DNA of 61,789 nucleotides from an uncultured Eubacteriales bacterium (GCA_902785105.1 CACZXF010000003.1:1-61789); one strand, 5' to 3'. Counted from the stretch's first letter, positions 15,897 to 30,000 are shown. The notes: generated by a model from the letters alone, not told the origin. A program made the numbers and translations.

Positions 15897-17966
15897 TCAT
15901 TCCTCCGGTGCGACGACCGTCACCGTGCCCTCCCAGGTCTCGCCAGGAGCCAGCGTCAGCGCCTGGCCGTCCCAGTACATCTCCGCCCGGCCGATGGTCA
16001 GCGGCCGCATGAACATATCCCGCGCCCAGAATTCAATGGTGATCGGGCCCTCGGGCAGCGGCTCCTCCGTGACCCGCAGCGAGCGGTACAGGGTCAGCGG
16101 CTCGCTGGACTGATAGACCGTCCTGCCGCCGTCGTCCGCGCCGTCGATGGGATAGAGCAGGCTGAACTCCTGCCCCGCCATCTGCGCGAGGGACTGCACG
16201 TTGCGGCCGAACACGCCGGTGTCCGCGTCGTAGCCCTCCCAGAGGCCATAGACCACGTAACCGTCGATCTCGCTCTCGTAGCCGCAGCGCAGGATCCACT
16301 GCTCCGTACCGATCTGGATGGGAATGTTGAACAGGTAATTGTCGCTGTAATCGAAGCTCACCAGCTCGGCGTCGCAGGTCACACCCTCCACGGCCAGCCA
16401 CAGGTACGGCGCTTCCGGGCAGAACATAAATTCGCCTGTCTCCGAATTCTCCACGAGCAGCCCTACAGTAGTGCCAAAGCGCAGCGTATTCCCCGTTTTT
16501 TCATCCACGCGGTAAAGATTCATATAATAGCCCTGCGCATTGAATGCGCCCTCCAAAGTAAAAACGCCGGGAGTGCCGTCAGGGGCGATCCGCTTATCCA
16601 CCACTACGCGGTAATCCTTCAGCTCCCGGATATCCGGCAGGGGCTGAACCTGTTCGTACACCCACGCGGGAGCCGTCCACGCCGGGGTGATGGCGTCCAG
16701 CAGCGCCAGGTAGTGGGGCGAGGGGCAGTTGCGGGCGTACACATCCAGCTCCGCGGGAGAAAATTCCGCCGCGTAGCAAAAGGAGAGCCCCAGCGCCTTG
16801 CTGCGACCCGCGCCCTGCACGGCGTAATCCACGGCGTCCATCATCGCGTCCATCATATCCCAGTAGATATCCATCCCGATAAACCGGCTTTCCAGCTCCT
16901 CATAGAGCAGCCCGGAAATGTCAAACATATTATCCGATCCGCTGCCGAATTCCTCCACGCCATACATGAGGCTGGCAAGAATGTTCATCCGACGAGGATC
17001 GTTTACATAGGCCTCGCAGCAGCGCGCGAAGAAGCGGTCACAGACCTCGGCCAGGCCCTCTATTTCGGAAAGGTTAATCACCGACCAGGTGAGCAGCTGC
17101 TGACTCTGTTCATCCGCTTCGTTCGCATACTTGATATGGGTCATGTTGCAGATCCAGTAGCCCAGCCGCGCTCCGTCCCATTGGGGCGCGAAGTAGAGCT
17201 GCTGCAGCCAGCTGCCCATGGCGGTGCCCTTTCCGGCCACCACCTCCTCGGAAGCAATCATCCATTTCGCGCTGTCCTTGATGGCGTAGGCCGTTTCCAA
17301 GTTCGCCATCAGGCAGGCGTCAAACAGCACGGCCTCCAGCTCCACGCCGCCGCCCAGGAGGGCGTCCCGCAGCTCGTCCAGATACATGACGTCGCCCTGA
17401 AATAGCTCGTCGATAAAGATGCCGGTCTTGCTGCCGCCGCCGTGATCCCACAGCACCAGCGCGTACTTCCGCGCCGGATATTTTTCCACGCCCCAGCGGA
17501 TAAAATCCGCCAAAGTTTCCGGATCGGCCATGCTTTGGAGGGGCAACGTCTCCTCCAGCTCAAAGGTGTTGCTGGCCTCTATATTCAAGGTTTCCATGGG
17601 CTTGTAATGCCATCGCTGCAGCGCGGAGGCGTCCACCTCCATCCCAAGATCCTTCGTGTGCCATTCCCTGCTGCCGCCTGTCTCCACCACCACGTTCACC
17701 CGCATGTGGGCCAGCTGTTCCTCGCTGAGAATATTCTCCGGATAATCCGAAACGATTTTGTTCAGGCTGCTGTACGGAACGCATCCGGCAATCTCCTCCA
17801 GGTTCCCGGTGGCAAAGCCGTGTCTGCTCTCCAGATCGCTGCCGCAGAGGTAGAACATCACCGTCCATTCAGCGGCGTCCTCCTCTGCCTCGGCAAGCGC
17901 CGGGAATGTAAACAGAAGCAGGGCGAGCAGTGTGAGAATGACTGAAAAAGGCCACGTTTTTTTCAT
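15897..17966 (-). CDS. Secreted C11 (clostripain-family) cysteine peptidase
   Basis: The 689-residue precursor starts at ATG 17966 behind GGAGGGG and has a signal peptide (MKKTWPFSVILTLLALLLFTFPALAEA). The peptidase domain begins at WTVMFYLCGSDLES. It contains the catalytic His in VLWDHGGG (about His175) and the catalytic Cys in LFDACLMANLE (about Cys218), the standard C11 dyad. Known family members cut after Arg or Lys and often self-process. The C-terminal 250 residues are beta-rich and of unknown role. It follows the giant secreted protein on the same strand and may mature it or other surface proteins; that link is inferred from position. Confidence 0.92.
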   Translation of the reverse strand: MKKTWPFSVILTLLALLLFTFPALAEAEEDAAEWTVMFYLCGSDLESRHGFATGNLEEIAGCVPYSSLNKIVSDYPENILSEEQLAHMRVNVVVETGGSREWHTKDLGMEVDASALQRWHYKPMETLNIEASNTFELEETLPLQSMADPETLADFIRWGVEKYPARKYALVLWDHGGGSKTGIFIDELFQGDVMYLDELRDALLGGGVELEAVLFDACLMANLETAYAIKDSAKWMIASEEVVAGKGTAMGSWLQQLYFAPQWDGARLGYWICNMTHIKYANEADEQSQQLLTWSVINLSEIEGLAEVCDRFFARCCEAYVNDPRRMNILASLMYGVEEFGSGSDNMFDISGLLYEELESRFIGMDIYWDMMDAMMDAVDYAVQGAGRSKALGLSFCYAAEFSPAELDVYARNCPSPHYLALLDAITPAWTAPAWVYEQVQPLPDIRELKDYRVVVDKRIAPDGTPGVFTLEGAFNAQGYYMNLYRVDEKTGNTLRFGTTVGLLVENSETGEFMFCPEAPYLWLAVEGVTCDAELVSFDYSDNYLFNIPIQIGTEQWILRCGYESEIDGYVVYGLWEGYDADTGVFGRNVQSLAQMAGQEFSLLYPIDGADDGGRTVYQSSEPLTLYRSLRVTEEPLPEGPITIEFWARDMFMRPLTIGRAEMYWDGQALTLAPGETWEGTVTVVAPEE

Positions 17967-18002
17967 AATCCCCTCCTGTTTGAGAATGTTCTTAAACGCC
18001 CA

Positions 18003-18032
18003 CAAGGGAACCGCATGAAAGCGGCTCCCTTG
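18003..18032 (-). terminator. Stem-loop after the giant-protein gene
   Basis: AAGGGAACCGC and GCGGCTCCCTT form an 11-bp stem with one mismatch and a 6-base loop, 50 bases past the giant-protein stop. The T-run on the minus strand is short (GTTT), so it may be a partial terminator that lets some transcripts into the peptidase gene. Confidence 0.5.
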
Positions 18033-18082
18033 GTATATAGTTTTGTATCGCAGACCTGCGCCATTTCAAGAAGGCTTTGGCC

Positions 18083-21000
18083 TTACGCCGCCTGGGCGTC
18101 TTCCGGGAGTTCTTCCCAGGCTTCTTCCACTGGCGCGTCCTCCTCCGGATACCACACGCCATCCACGCGGACATAGCGGTCGCCCTGTAGATCCTCGGCG
18201 ATGTTCTCACCGATCCATTCCGGCCAGATGGGCTGACCCTCCTTGATGGTGACGATCAAATCGCCATCCAGGATGCCCTCGATCTTCGTGTAATCGCTCT
18301 CGAAGATATCGCCGTCGAATACCGCGTCATAGCCGCCGTCGAGCATGCTGACTGCGCCATCGGTGGCATCGCACATGGCGAAGAAGTGGTCGGTGAGGCT
18401 GTAGGCCGGGTAATCCGCGCCGGGAAGGTCGAAACCGCGCAGGATGACGCGCAGGGGCTTGGGCATTTCCAGTGTCCGAGCCTCCAACACGTCGGTGATG
18501 AACTTCACCAGGCTCTTCTCGCCCGCAGGGGTATCGAAGAACATAATGTTGTACTTCTCCACCTCCATGCGGTCGGCCTGACTATCGCGGAATATGTACA
18601 GGGACACATCCACGCTGGCTTCTCCTCGGTTCATGGCGGCAACGCTGGTGCGGAAGGCGTCCACCTCGTCGGTTTCGTCGTTCACGACCAAGTAGATCAG
18701 CGTCTGATCCTTGTCCGCCGCGGTTTGGGGGGTGTCGCCCAGCCAGTACAGCTTCCATTCGCCCTCCTCGCCGCCGAGAGTAAGCCCCTCCACGATCGCG
18801 CCTTCGGGCAATTGATTGCCCTCGCCCACGGCATAATCCGTGAATTGGGCGATATCGCCGCTGTAGGTACGGAAGACGCCCTTTTCCAGCTGCTCCACAA
18901 GCCACGCGCCGGAGACCTCATGCAGATACAGTTCGAAATCGGCCTTGGCGGGCAACAGCAATGTACCGCTCGCGAAGTCCAGGCTGCCGGCGGAGCCGAT
19001 GGGCACCACCGGATGGCGGAAGGCATAGTCATTCAGGGCGGCGAAGATGTCGATGTCCGCGTCCTTGACGCCGCGCACGTCGCTCGTGAGCACCTCGGAC
19101 ACATAGTCCAGCCTTGCGCCCCTATAGAGGCGGGTGGAATTCGGCAGCATGGACACATGATGCCGGGTGACCTGGTTGGTCCAGATCACATACTTTTTAA
19201 GGCGCTCGCTGTCCAGGACGACATCCTTTGTCAGCGGAACCTCAAGATCCAGCGCGAAGATCTGGGCGGCGGCTCTGTTCTCCTCCTCGCCGTAGCGGGC
19301 CCTGACCACCACGGTGCGCCCTTTCAGCAGGGTGTCCAGGTAGGTCAGCGGCACCAGGCCCTTGGCCAGCTTGTAGGCCAGGCTGGCGCTGGCGTCCACG
19401 GGCAGCATGCCCGCCTTCTGGCGGATCAGGTCGATGGCGTCCATGGCCGCCTTGTAGGCCGCCTCGTAGCGCTTGCGCATCGGATCCTGAGCGGTGGGCT
19501 TCACGTCCATCTTGTCGCCCTCGCCGCAGAAATCGCAGTAGTTGTAGTACTTCCAGTCCAGCCGGTTCGTCACGTCCGCCTTGGTGAGGGTGAGCGTGAC
19601 GAACCAGATCTTCACCTCCCAGCGGTCATAGGTGGCCTTCTGCTCCGTCCAGATCGTATTGATGGGGTTGGTGGCGATGTGCGTCACCGTATCTTTGGTA
19701 TTGAATCGCACCAAGTTCGGATCGTTGGAACGGATCTGGTTGATCTGGATGCCGCTGATGCGGGAGGTGGGAGCCACCTTGCCCGCCAGGCCGCTCAGCG
19801 CCGCGTGGGCGTTGGCGATCAGGTGCAGCCGATCCGCGCCGGCGTCGCCGTTGTTCGCCCGGATGGTGATGGTCTTGCCATTATTGCCGCTGGAAAGGGT
19901 CGTGTTGTCGATCCAGACGGCGTTTTGCAGGTACACCTCGTTCCAGGCGGTGGCGTTGCTGACGCCGAAGCCGCCCTTGCCCTTGGCCAGGGCGTCCGCC
20001 TTGGCGGTCAGGCCCGCGTTGGTGGCCAGGATCGTGATGGGCGCGCCATTGTGGTAATTGATATAGCTGCGACTGTCGTTGGCATCCTGGTTGATGCCGA
20101 TGTAGGTATTGAAGGTCAGCGTGTTGTGGGCCACGCCGTTGGGCACGGCCACCAGGCCCAGAGCGTCCACATGGCCGATGGTGGTGATGCCCGGCTCGTT
20201 GCTGGTCTTCCCTCTGCTCTTGTAGCTGGTGGCGATGGCCTCCAGCGCGGTCCCCGTGTCGCCGCGCAGATCCGCGCCGTTGCCGACAATGATCTCAGCG
20301 TTGCTGGTTACGTCGGCGTAGGCCTTGGCGTTGCCGATGTCTACCAGGCCCGCGCTGCTGACAGAGGCATGGGTGTAGATGTCGTCGCCCACGCCGGACC
20401 GGGCGCGCAGGGTCACCGTGCCTTGCGCGCTGATGTCCGAATTGGGGCCCATGTTGACGCGCACCACGCGGTCGATCGTATTGCGCGCCGTGGCGGTATC
20501 GCCGGCGATCAGGCCGCCGCCGGAGGAGAGGGTCTCAGCATAGGCCCGGGTGTTCTGCAGGGCCTCCACCACAACATTGCCCGTGATGCCAGTACGGTAG
20601 CCATCGCCCTTCAGATATACGTTCTTGCCGAAGTCGATGTTGTTCTCCTGGTGGATGGTGTTCTTGCCCTGCAGGGTGTTGAAGTTCATCAGGATGCCCA
20701 CGCTGCTGGAATCCACCGCGGATTTCGCGTCGGCCGAATCCTCGGACTGAACGGTGATGTTGCCATACGTGATTCTCGCGTTCTCACCCACGCTGATCAG
20801 CGTGCTGTACCAGCTCTCGGTCTCCTGAGTGGAGGTCTTGAAGCTGCCCGCGCTCCAGGAGGTGTCGGACTGATCCATGTTGGCCTCGGCATAGCCCGTA
20901 TTTTTGGCGGTGATGGTCGTAGCGCCGCTAAAGGATCCGGTCAGCCGGACATTCTCGCCCAGCACCACAGTCGCGCTCTGCTTGTCGTTGGGCTTGCCCA

Positions 21001-24000
21001 CCATGGCCTTCACGGTGGAGTGGTCCACGGACACAAGGTCCACGCCGCCGGACTTGAAGCCCGTGGCATAGGCGGCGGTGTTGGCCGCGGAGGACAGGTT
21101 CAGATTTTGGTAGTTGCTGACTTCCATGCCCTCGATCATCGCGCTGACGGCGTCGCTGGCGGTGGCGCGGGCCTCCAGGCTGCCCATGGACAGCGCCCCG
21201 ATGCCCTTGGCTCCGTTGGTGCTGGCGACGGCCTTGGTCTGATTCTTGGCGTCCTCCATGCCCGCGAAGACGTTCACGTTCAAGTTGTCACTGTTGAGTT
21301 TCAGCCAGTTCTTCGATGCGTCGTAGAGGTCGACCTCCACCATCACCGGCTTGTATTCGGGCACCCATACGGTCTCCTCCACGGTCTTGGTGCCGTAATT
21401 GGGAGTCTCAGTGGCTTCAAACAGATCATATGTGCCGTCTGCAAAGTAACTCGCGGCGAAAAGCCAGCCGTAATCCTGAATTTCATTATCCGTTAAGCTG
21501 TAAATCATGCGCATCAGAGTCGCGGGATCAGTGGAACCCATGTATTCTTCCACATAAGGCCTGTAAAAAGAGCTTTCCTCGCATAAAGATTCACACAACT
21601 GAGCAAGCACTTTGTCATCCAGCGCTTCAAAGGCTTTCGGATCGGTTGTGGTGCTGTCTTTCAGTTTTGACTGAACATCGCTGATATATGAGCATGCCTG
21701 TTTCTGATAGTTGTTGATGCGTCTCATAAACGTTTGAGTGGTGCCAAGTCTATATACATCACGAAACTCATCCGAATGATCCATGTAATACTTCATCATC
21801 CGAATCTTTATAGATGCCGCGGATTCATTACTTGTGATTGTATTGTCTTTTACCCACCAATTTCTAAAGTCATAGGTCACGCTCTCGACGACGTCATAGT
21901 CCGTCTCGGTGACGGTCTGCACCGCATAGTCGCCCATGTCCACCATGGCCTCCACCTTTTCGGTGCCGTAGGCCGCGCCCAGCAACGCGGCGGTGTTGGT
22001 CAGGTTTTCGTTGGCGACGGCCTTGCTGACGTCCAGGCTGGCGAGGCTGACGCTGAGGCCGGAATCGCCCACGGTGTTCGCGCCGATTTGGGCGGTGGCG
22101 GTGGCGGTCCGGGCGAGGCTTTGCACGTCCAGATTGCCGTAGACATACAGACTGCCGCCCACGCGCATCACCGCGGACTGGGTGGCGCTCAGATCCGCCT
22201 TGGCGATGTTCGCGCCCATGGACAGGCCGCTGACGGAGAGCTTGGCCGTGCGCACGGTGGCCTCCACCTCGTCGGTGCCCAGGGTTCTGACGCGGATATC
22301 CCCTTTCACCTCGTTGGAGTTCTTGGGGATGCTGAATTCCAGGTCGGCGCCGGCGTAGGCGGTGTTCTTCGCCACAGCCATGTTGAAGGCCAGCTTGCCC
22401 AGGCTCAGATCCAGGCCCCGGTTGGAGGGGGTGACGTCGGCGGTGGTCTTGAGGGTGTAATCCGTCAGCACGTCCGCGCTGCCCAGCGTGTAATCGCCGC
22501 CGGTCAGCTGGATCTTCGTGGAGAACACATCCTGGCTGTAGGCCGCGCCCACCATGGCCGCGACGGTCAGCGCGGAGATGGCGGCATTCGAGATCTCGGC
22601 CTTGGTGATGTCCTTGGCCGTGTTGGTGGATTTCAGGTAGGCGTAATTCCCGCCGCCGTCGATGGCCGCGTCCACGATGGAGCTGCTGCGGCCGTAGGCC
22701 AGCACCACGTTCGCCTTGGCGCTGACCAGGCTGCCGCCGCCGGTGGTGGCGGTGGCGGTGGTGGCCGCGTCCTGAATGGCGTCCAGCGTCAGCCCGCCAT
22801 TGGCCTTGAGGCCGTTGGTGAGCACGGTGGTGCGGGCGTCGGCGTCGTTCAACGCCACCACAGCGGTGGCGGCAATATCCGCGACGCTGACCGTCAGGCC
22901 GGTGAAGGTGGCCTCCGCGGTGGCCTTGGTCTGGCCGCGGATCAGGGTCTCGCCGGTGATGGTCATCTCCCGGTCGCCCACAACGGTAGCGTAGCCCTTG
23001 GTGTTGTTCCGGGCAATGGCGGCGTTCAGGCCCACGGTGGCCGCGCCCACCTGACCCGCCACGGTATCGGCCTTGGCGGAGGTGGATGAGCCGTCCCAAT
23101 TGGTCAGAACATGCAGCCAGCCGCCCACGTTCACCTTGCTGTTGTTCAGGCTGGCCCGGTTGGCGGCGGCCATGTCGGCGTAGTTTACGGACAGGCCCAC
23201 GGTGGCCGCGCCCACCTGGCCGGTGGTCAGCGTGGATTCGGCGCTGCCGGACAGGTTGCCGTAGATGTCCAGGTTCCGGGCCGTGGTGATGTCGGCGTTT
23301 TCCGCGATGGCGGTGGCGTCGGTCTGGTTGAAGGCCAGCAGCACGTTGCCGGTGGCGGAGACCGCGCCCGCGCTGGCGGACAGCAGCTGAGGCTTGGCGG
23401 CGCTGGTGACCGTGTTGGTCAGAATCACATCCCTTGCGCTGACGACGGCCGCGGGCATGTTGTCGCTGGTGTCCCCCGCCCGGGTGGGCATGGACTGGCC
23501 GATGAAGGTATTCACGTTGGCCGAGGTATCGCTGACGGCGGCGTTCAGACCCAGCGCGATCGCGCCGGCGTTCACGCCCAGCAGGTAGCTGTTGGCCGCG
23601 GTGTCGGCTGTTGCGGCGACCTTCACGTCGCCCTTGGCGGTGACGGAGGTTCCGGCCTCGATGCCGGTGGTCTGGTTCAGGCGGTTGATGGCCACGGCCA
23701 CGCCCGCGTTGCCCGCGATTGCGCCCACGGCGGCTGCCGCTGCCGCGGCGTCCACATTGACGTTGGAATCGGTGGTTACGCTGACGCCGCCGGTGACATC
23801 CAGCATGGCGTCGCGGTTGATGCCCGCCTTTACCGTGCCGTTGGCCTGGGCTACCGCCACGGAGGCCGCGGCGCTGATGGCCCCGCCGGATGCCGCGCCT
23901 GTGGCGGCCAGGACAGTGCCATAGTTGTGGGTCGCGGAAACCTTCACGTCGCCGGAGCCGGTGACGCTGCCGCCCAGGGTGGCGGAGGTGATGTTGTCTG

Positions 24001-27000
24001 TGAGCACCACGCCCACGCCCACGGCGGGGCTGACCGCGCCAGCGCCGAAGGCAACGCCGATGGCGCGGATGGCGCGGTTGCCCACCACGTTCAGATCGTT
24101 GTTCAGCAGCGCCTTCACATCGCTGTCGCGCTTAGCGGCGTCGGTATCATTCTTCAGGGTTCCGGCCCTGGATTCGGCGGTCACGCTGACGCCACCGGTG
24201 GCTCCGGTGATTTTGCCCAGCGAGGCAGCCAGCACATTGCTGCGCAGGATGGCCACGCTGGTGCTGATGCCCACGCCCACCACTCCGGCGCCGGCGGAGG
24301 CGCCGACCAGATCGGCGGCCACGGGCTGAGACGCGGCGACGCTCACCTGCGTCGCGGCGACCTCAGCGGTCTCGGCGATGCGGGCGATCACGGCGTCCTC
24401 CGGCTCCGCGGAGCCATAGGCGACGGTATTCAGCTGCTTGGCAGCGGCGATGTCCTTGGTGTCGGTGGCCTTCAGATTCTCGCCCCGGGCCGTGTCTTCG
24501 TCGTCGTCGAAATCCTGGTTGTCGAAGTCGGCGCTGCGATAGCCGGTGGTGGCGTCAAACGCGCCGTCCTTTTCGACATCGCCGTTGCCGCCCACGCCGG
24601 TCTTGCTGTCGTAGTGGCCGTTGCCCGCAAGATCCTCGGAAAGCGCGCCGGCATCCACGGTGGCGCTGGACTTCTTCACGCGGTTTCCGTTTGCGTCCAG
24701 CACATAGTCGCCGTTGGCATCGCGCTTGTATTCGCTGGTACTCGAAGCGAGCCCCTGCGTAGCCAGCACCTTGGCGGGGTCGAAGGTCTTTTGGCGATTA
24801 TCCTTCGCGGAATTGCCATAGGTCAGCATATCGGCGGCGTCCTGGCTCATCTTCGTGCCGGCCACGAGGACCATCACGTTCACGCCCACGCCGGCGGTGC
24901 CGCCGCCCACGGAAGCGCCCGCGTTCACCACGTCCCGCCCGCCGGCGGCCTGCACGTTTACCTTGCCGGACTTGGCCGTGGCCTTGCCCGCCAGCTCGGC
25001 GGTGGTGTTGCTCTTGAGGACGCTGACCACGGCGTTCACACCGATGCCCGCGGTGCCGGCAACGCCGATGGCGGCGCTGGCGGAGCGCAGGGTATAGTCA
25101 GCCTGGACGGTCACGTCCACGTTGCCGCCGGAAGCAATGCTGGTTCCCGCGTCCGCGAGAGCCTGGGCCTTGTCCCGGCTGACCAGCACGTTGGCCGTGC
25201 CGGAGATCCCAGCGGTGCCGCCCACGGCTACGCCCGCGGAGTAAAGATTCACTTTCTTGTCGCCCTTGGCTTCAATCTTCACGTCCTTGGCGGCGCTGAC
25301 GGCGCTGCCGGATTTCAGCTCGGCCCGGGACTCGCCCTCGAACACGGTGACGGCGGCCACGGGGGTCACGGCGGCCGCGCTGCCTATGCCCACCGCGCCC
25401 GCGGCGTTGGTGAGCGCGGTTTCATTGTTGGAGGTGACGCTGACGCCGCCCTTTGCGGAGGTGACGGTGCTGCCGACCTCGGCCACGGCACTGCTCTTGA
25501 GTACCTGCACCGCCGCGCCGACCTGCACCGCACTCGTGCCGATGGCCGCGCTGACGGCCACGGTAGTAACATCGTCCTTGTTCTCGGCGGATACATTGAT
25601 ATCGCCTGCGGCGGTCATATCATGGGCCAGCGCACGCACGTCCTTATTGGAAACCAGGGTGGTCACCGCCGCACCCACGCCCGTGCCCAGACCGGCGCTC
25701 AGGCCGCCCGCCAGCAGAAGCTGCTTGGTGTCGTCGGTAGCCTTAACGGTAACGGCGGAGGTGTCGTAATTCTTGATGGGCGCGAGGGAGCCCTCCAGGT
25801 TGTCCAGATCCACCGTATATATCGAACCATCCGCCGCCTGGAACTGCAGCCTTCTATATGCGCCGCTGCGAAGGCTGCCAATATCCGTATTCAGGAAGCG
25901 GCTCATACTGTGGGTGCCCTGCCAGTAGATGTTGGCCACATCGGGTTTCCAGTATCTGACCAAAACGCTTCCCACATTCCAATCGCTTTTGCCCAGAGTC
26001 GCCTTGGAAGCGTCCGCAATCACGGTATTGTTGTTCACCAGCACGCCCACCACACCGTTGACGGTGGAGCCGCCGGCCACGGCGACGCCCGCCGCGCCAA
26101 CGATCTGGGTTTCCTTCGCGTTCGCGCCGACATATACGCCTATGGCGTCATCGCCGGAGAGAGATTTCACGGCTTCCGCGCCCGCGGCGGACACAGTGCT
26201 GGCCGCCAGCTGCGCGCGCACATCGTTGTCCTTCACCACCACCGCGCCGGTGACGCCGAAAGCGGAGCCGGTGCCGGAGGCGGCGATGCTGCCCGCCGCG
26301 TCCACGGTAAAGTCGCTGTAATAGGCTTCGATCAAGGCATTTTTGCCCGCTACGGCGGTGACACCTTTGGCGATATTGGTATGAACGCGGTTGCTCTCCA
26401 CCAGCACCTGGGCGTTGCCGCTGACAGATGTGCCGGATACGCTTCCCGCGATTGCCAGGCCCGCTGCGATATTGCTATCCCGCCCGGAGGACTGGACGGA
26501 CAGGTTTCCGCCCGCCGTCAGGGTGCCGTCGGTCAGGTTCACCACAGCCTGGCGGTCAAACACGTTCACGTTGAAGCTGCCGCCGATGGCCGTCTTCATC
26601 GAGCCCGCCGCCGCCAGCGAGGCGTTCAGCATCCAGGCGTCGTTGTTGGCGGTGACGGCCAGGTCGCCTTCGGTGGCGGTCAGGTTCGCCTCGCCGCCCA
26701 CGGTGGTATCCGCCGCGGACTTGGAGACGATCACGTTCACCGCGCCCGCGCCGGACTTGCCGTTGGCGGAGAGGCCCGCGGAGGCCGACAGAGCGCCGGA
26801 GATCATCTGGTCGGAGACGTCAGACGTCACGAAAATATCCTTTCCTGCGGCGATGTCAGCGTTTTTGCCGAGCGCCGTCCGGGCCTCGGTCTTATCCACG
26901 ATCACGTTCACGACGCCGCCCGCCGCCACGCTGCCATTCATGGCCGTGACGTTGGCGTTGCCGGAGATCAGCATCAGGTCGTACTTGGCCTGGCTGTCGA

Positions 27001-30000
27001 TCTTCGCGTCGCCGCCTGCGGTGAGGGTGGTATTGTCGCCAATGGCGCTGCGGGCCGCGCTCTTGTTCACGATCACGTTGATCGCGCCGCCCACGGCGGC
27101 CTTGGCGTCTGTGCCCGCGGCCACCGCCAGCGCGGCGGTAAACAGCTGGGCGTCGCCGGTCTGCTGGGCGGTATGGGTGATATCGCCGGAGGCTTCCATT
27201 TTTGCGTTGTCGCCGGTCACGGCCTCGGCGGTGTCGCTGTTCACCAGCACGGCCACGGTCGCGCCCACGCTGGCCTTGGCCGGAGCGGCGGACAGGCTGC
27301 CCGCGATGACGCGGGTGGTCGCGCCGTCGGCGGCATTTACATCCACATTGCCATTATTGGCCTTGATGATCACGTTGTCGCCCAGCACTGCTTTGATGGT
27401 ATTGCTGGTCGTGGCCACGGCGAAGGAACCGGCCAGATTGGCCTTGGTCTTGCCGGTGGCCACCGAGCCCGCGATGGCCTCGGCGTAGGTATTCTGGCTG
27501 GACAGGAAGTTCAGCCCGTCCGCGGCGTCCAGCAGCTTGTCGCTGGACAGGTTCACGTCCACGTCGTAGACTTCCTTGCCATCCTTGTCCTTCGTCTTGT
27601 GCACGTCGATCAGGCCCGTGTCGGCCTCCTTGCGCTGTTCATCATTCAGCTTACTGGAATCGGTGATCAGATAGCGCATGTCGATGTTCGACTTGTAGTC
27701 GTCGTCGGTCACGGCCTTCTTCTCCGCGTTCAGCCTGAAGCTGTCGGCGGTGATGGTGGCGCCGTCGCCCACGGCGGCGGTCACGGCGTTGGAACTGACG
27801 ATGGTGGTGCTGGCGATGCCCATTCCCACAGCGGAGCCCCGGGACAGGCTGACGCCGCCCGCACGGGCCGCGAGCTTCGATTTGTCAGTAGACTCGATGG
27901 TCACGTTTGCGCCTGTAACACTCCCTGCCTTTACGATGGATTCGGCATTCGAGACCACGACGCTCACCGCGCCGCCCAGGGACACCTTGGAATCGCTGCC
28001 CGCCACGCTGCCGGCCAGGGACTGCGCCGCCAGCTTGCCCTGGAAGTCGCCGTCCATATTCTGGGTCAGAGTGGAGGCAAGGGTCACGTCGCCGCCCGCC
28101 GCAATGTCCCCGGCAGCATCAACCTTCGCCTGATTGCTGTTCACGCTCACGGCCACGCCCAGGGCGATGGAATTCGCCTTTTCAGCCATGGACATGGCCG
28201 CGCCGGTGCCCAGGGTGTTGAAATTGCCGGTATTCTCGGCGGTGGCCTCCACGCTGCCGCCCGCGGTGATCCTGCCCACGTTCACGGCGGCTTCATGGCT
28301 GGCCACAGTAACGCCCACGGCGGCGGCCACCTGCACCTTGGACTTGCTGTCGCTGCCCGTCTTGCCCAGATCGGTTCCGTTGTTCTCGCTGATCTGGCTC
28401 AGGGCCTCATTCGTGCCCTCGCTGCCGGCGTCCTCGCCGTTCGTGGTCACGTTCTGGTTGCGCAGGGCATTGCTCGAAAGGCTCAGGTTCTTGCTGCTGC
28501 TTTCGCCGCCCTCAGCCTTCTTTTTATCCATCCGCTCGTTGATCTTGTCTGCGGTCTGGTTGTCCTTATTGCTGCCGCCGTCGGTCTTGCCGTCGAACAG
28601 CTTGCCCTGCAGCAAGTCGTCGCTCTTTTCCTCCAGCTTCTCGGCGGCCTCACCCACCTTGTTCATGGCCCGGGCGATGTCCGCGCCCATGGCCGTAGCC
28701 AGGGCCCGGGTCACGTCCTCGCTGTGGCTGCTGGCGTCGAGCCTCGCGCTGCCGACGGCGGTGATATCCTTCATGGCCTCCACGTTCACGGCGGAGGAGG
28801 CGATGTTTACGGCCACGGCAGCGCCCACGGCAGTCTGATTGCCCACAGCATAGCCGCTGGCACGGGTCTCGGAGACCGCGTTCTCGCTGGCAGTCAAGGC
28901 CAGGTCGCCCTGAGTGATGTTTGCCGTGCCGGTCAACTTGGCGTTCACATCGTTGTCCAGGATGTCCAGCGCCACGGAGGCATCCACGGAGGTCTTCTTC
29001 ATGGCGTCGACGTTCAGTTCGCCGCTCAGCGCGTCCGTACCGGAAACGGAAGCCGTGTTTTCCACATGATCCGATTCTGCATTCACGGCGAGGCTGCCCG
29101 CGTTCACATCACGGCCGATCTCAGCCTTCACGCTGGAATCTCCGTACACCATGGCGAAGGAAGCGCCCACGCCCACCGAGCGGCCCTTGGCATCAGTGGC
29201 GGCGGTCTTGCTGGTGTTGGCGCTTTCCTCGGCCTGATCCACCTCCACCAGGATGCCCGTCACGTTTTGACCGGGCATGGCGAAGGTGAACACGATCTCA
29301 TTGCCGTTCTCCGTAGCGGAAAGCGGCACGGCGTGGATCTTGCCATCGGCGGTAATATAGTTGATGGAATCCACCTGCAAGCCCTTCAACTTGGTCTTAT
29401 CGATGGAGATTTTGACGGTATCGGTCACCTTGGCGGAGAGCTTGCCGTCCTTCACAGCCTCGTCCCGACCCTCCACGGTCACCGAAACTGCCCCGTCGGG
29501 CACTTTGCCCTTGGTAGCGTCGTCCTCGCTGAGGTTGATGGCGTCCAACCCGGAAATAGTATGCAGATCCTCCTCCGGGGTAATGGTCACGGTAGTCAGC
29601 TTGCCATCGGCCGTGGTGGCCTCGGAGGCCTTCACATAATACTTGGTTTCGCCGTCCACGGTCTTGGAATAGATCTGGATCTTGCCGGTTTTCTCCTCGC
29701 CGTTATCTGTATAGGACCAGGCGGCCTTATCAGCGCCCGCCGTGATCTTGTAGCCCTCCCGGGGCGTGATCCACACAATGTTCTTATCGGAAGCGTCCTG
29801 CGCAAGCTCTGCGCCCGCGTTGGCCTTCACCTGCAGCTGCTCGCCCAGGTGCACCGTGGGCGTGGCGGCATTGCCGCCGACTGTATCCTTTTCTTCCTTC
29901 TTGCCGGCGTTGGCGTTGGTGTCGGCGTCGCCGTTGCTGTCCAGCGCCGCGCTGGCGGTGGTGGTGACGCGCCGGGCCTCGCGGGCATCCACGACAGCGT

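Noticed and set aside
18083-18300. C-terminal sorting signal in the giant protein
   Set aside because: The last 70 residues are acidic and polar (ending PEDAQAA) with no LPXTG, hydrophobic stretch or positive tail.
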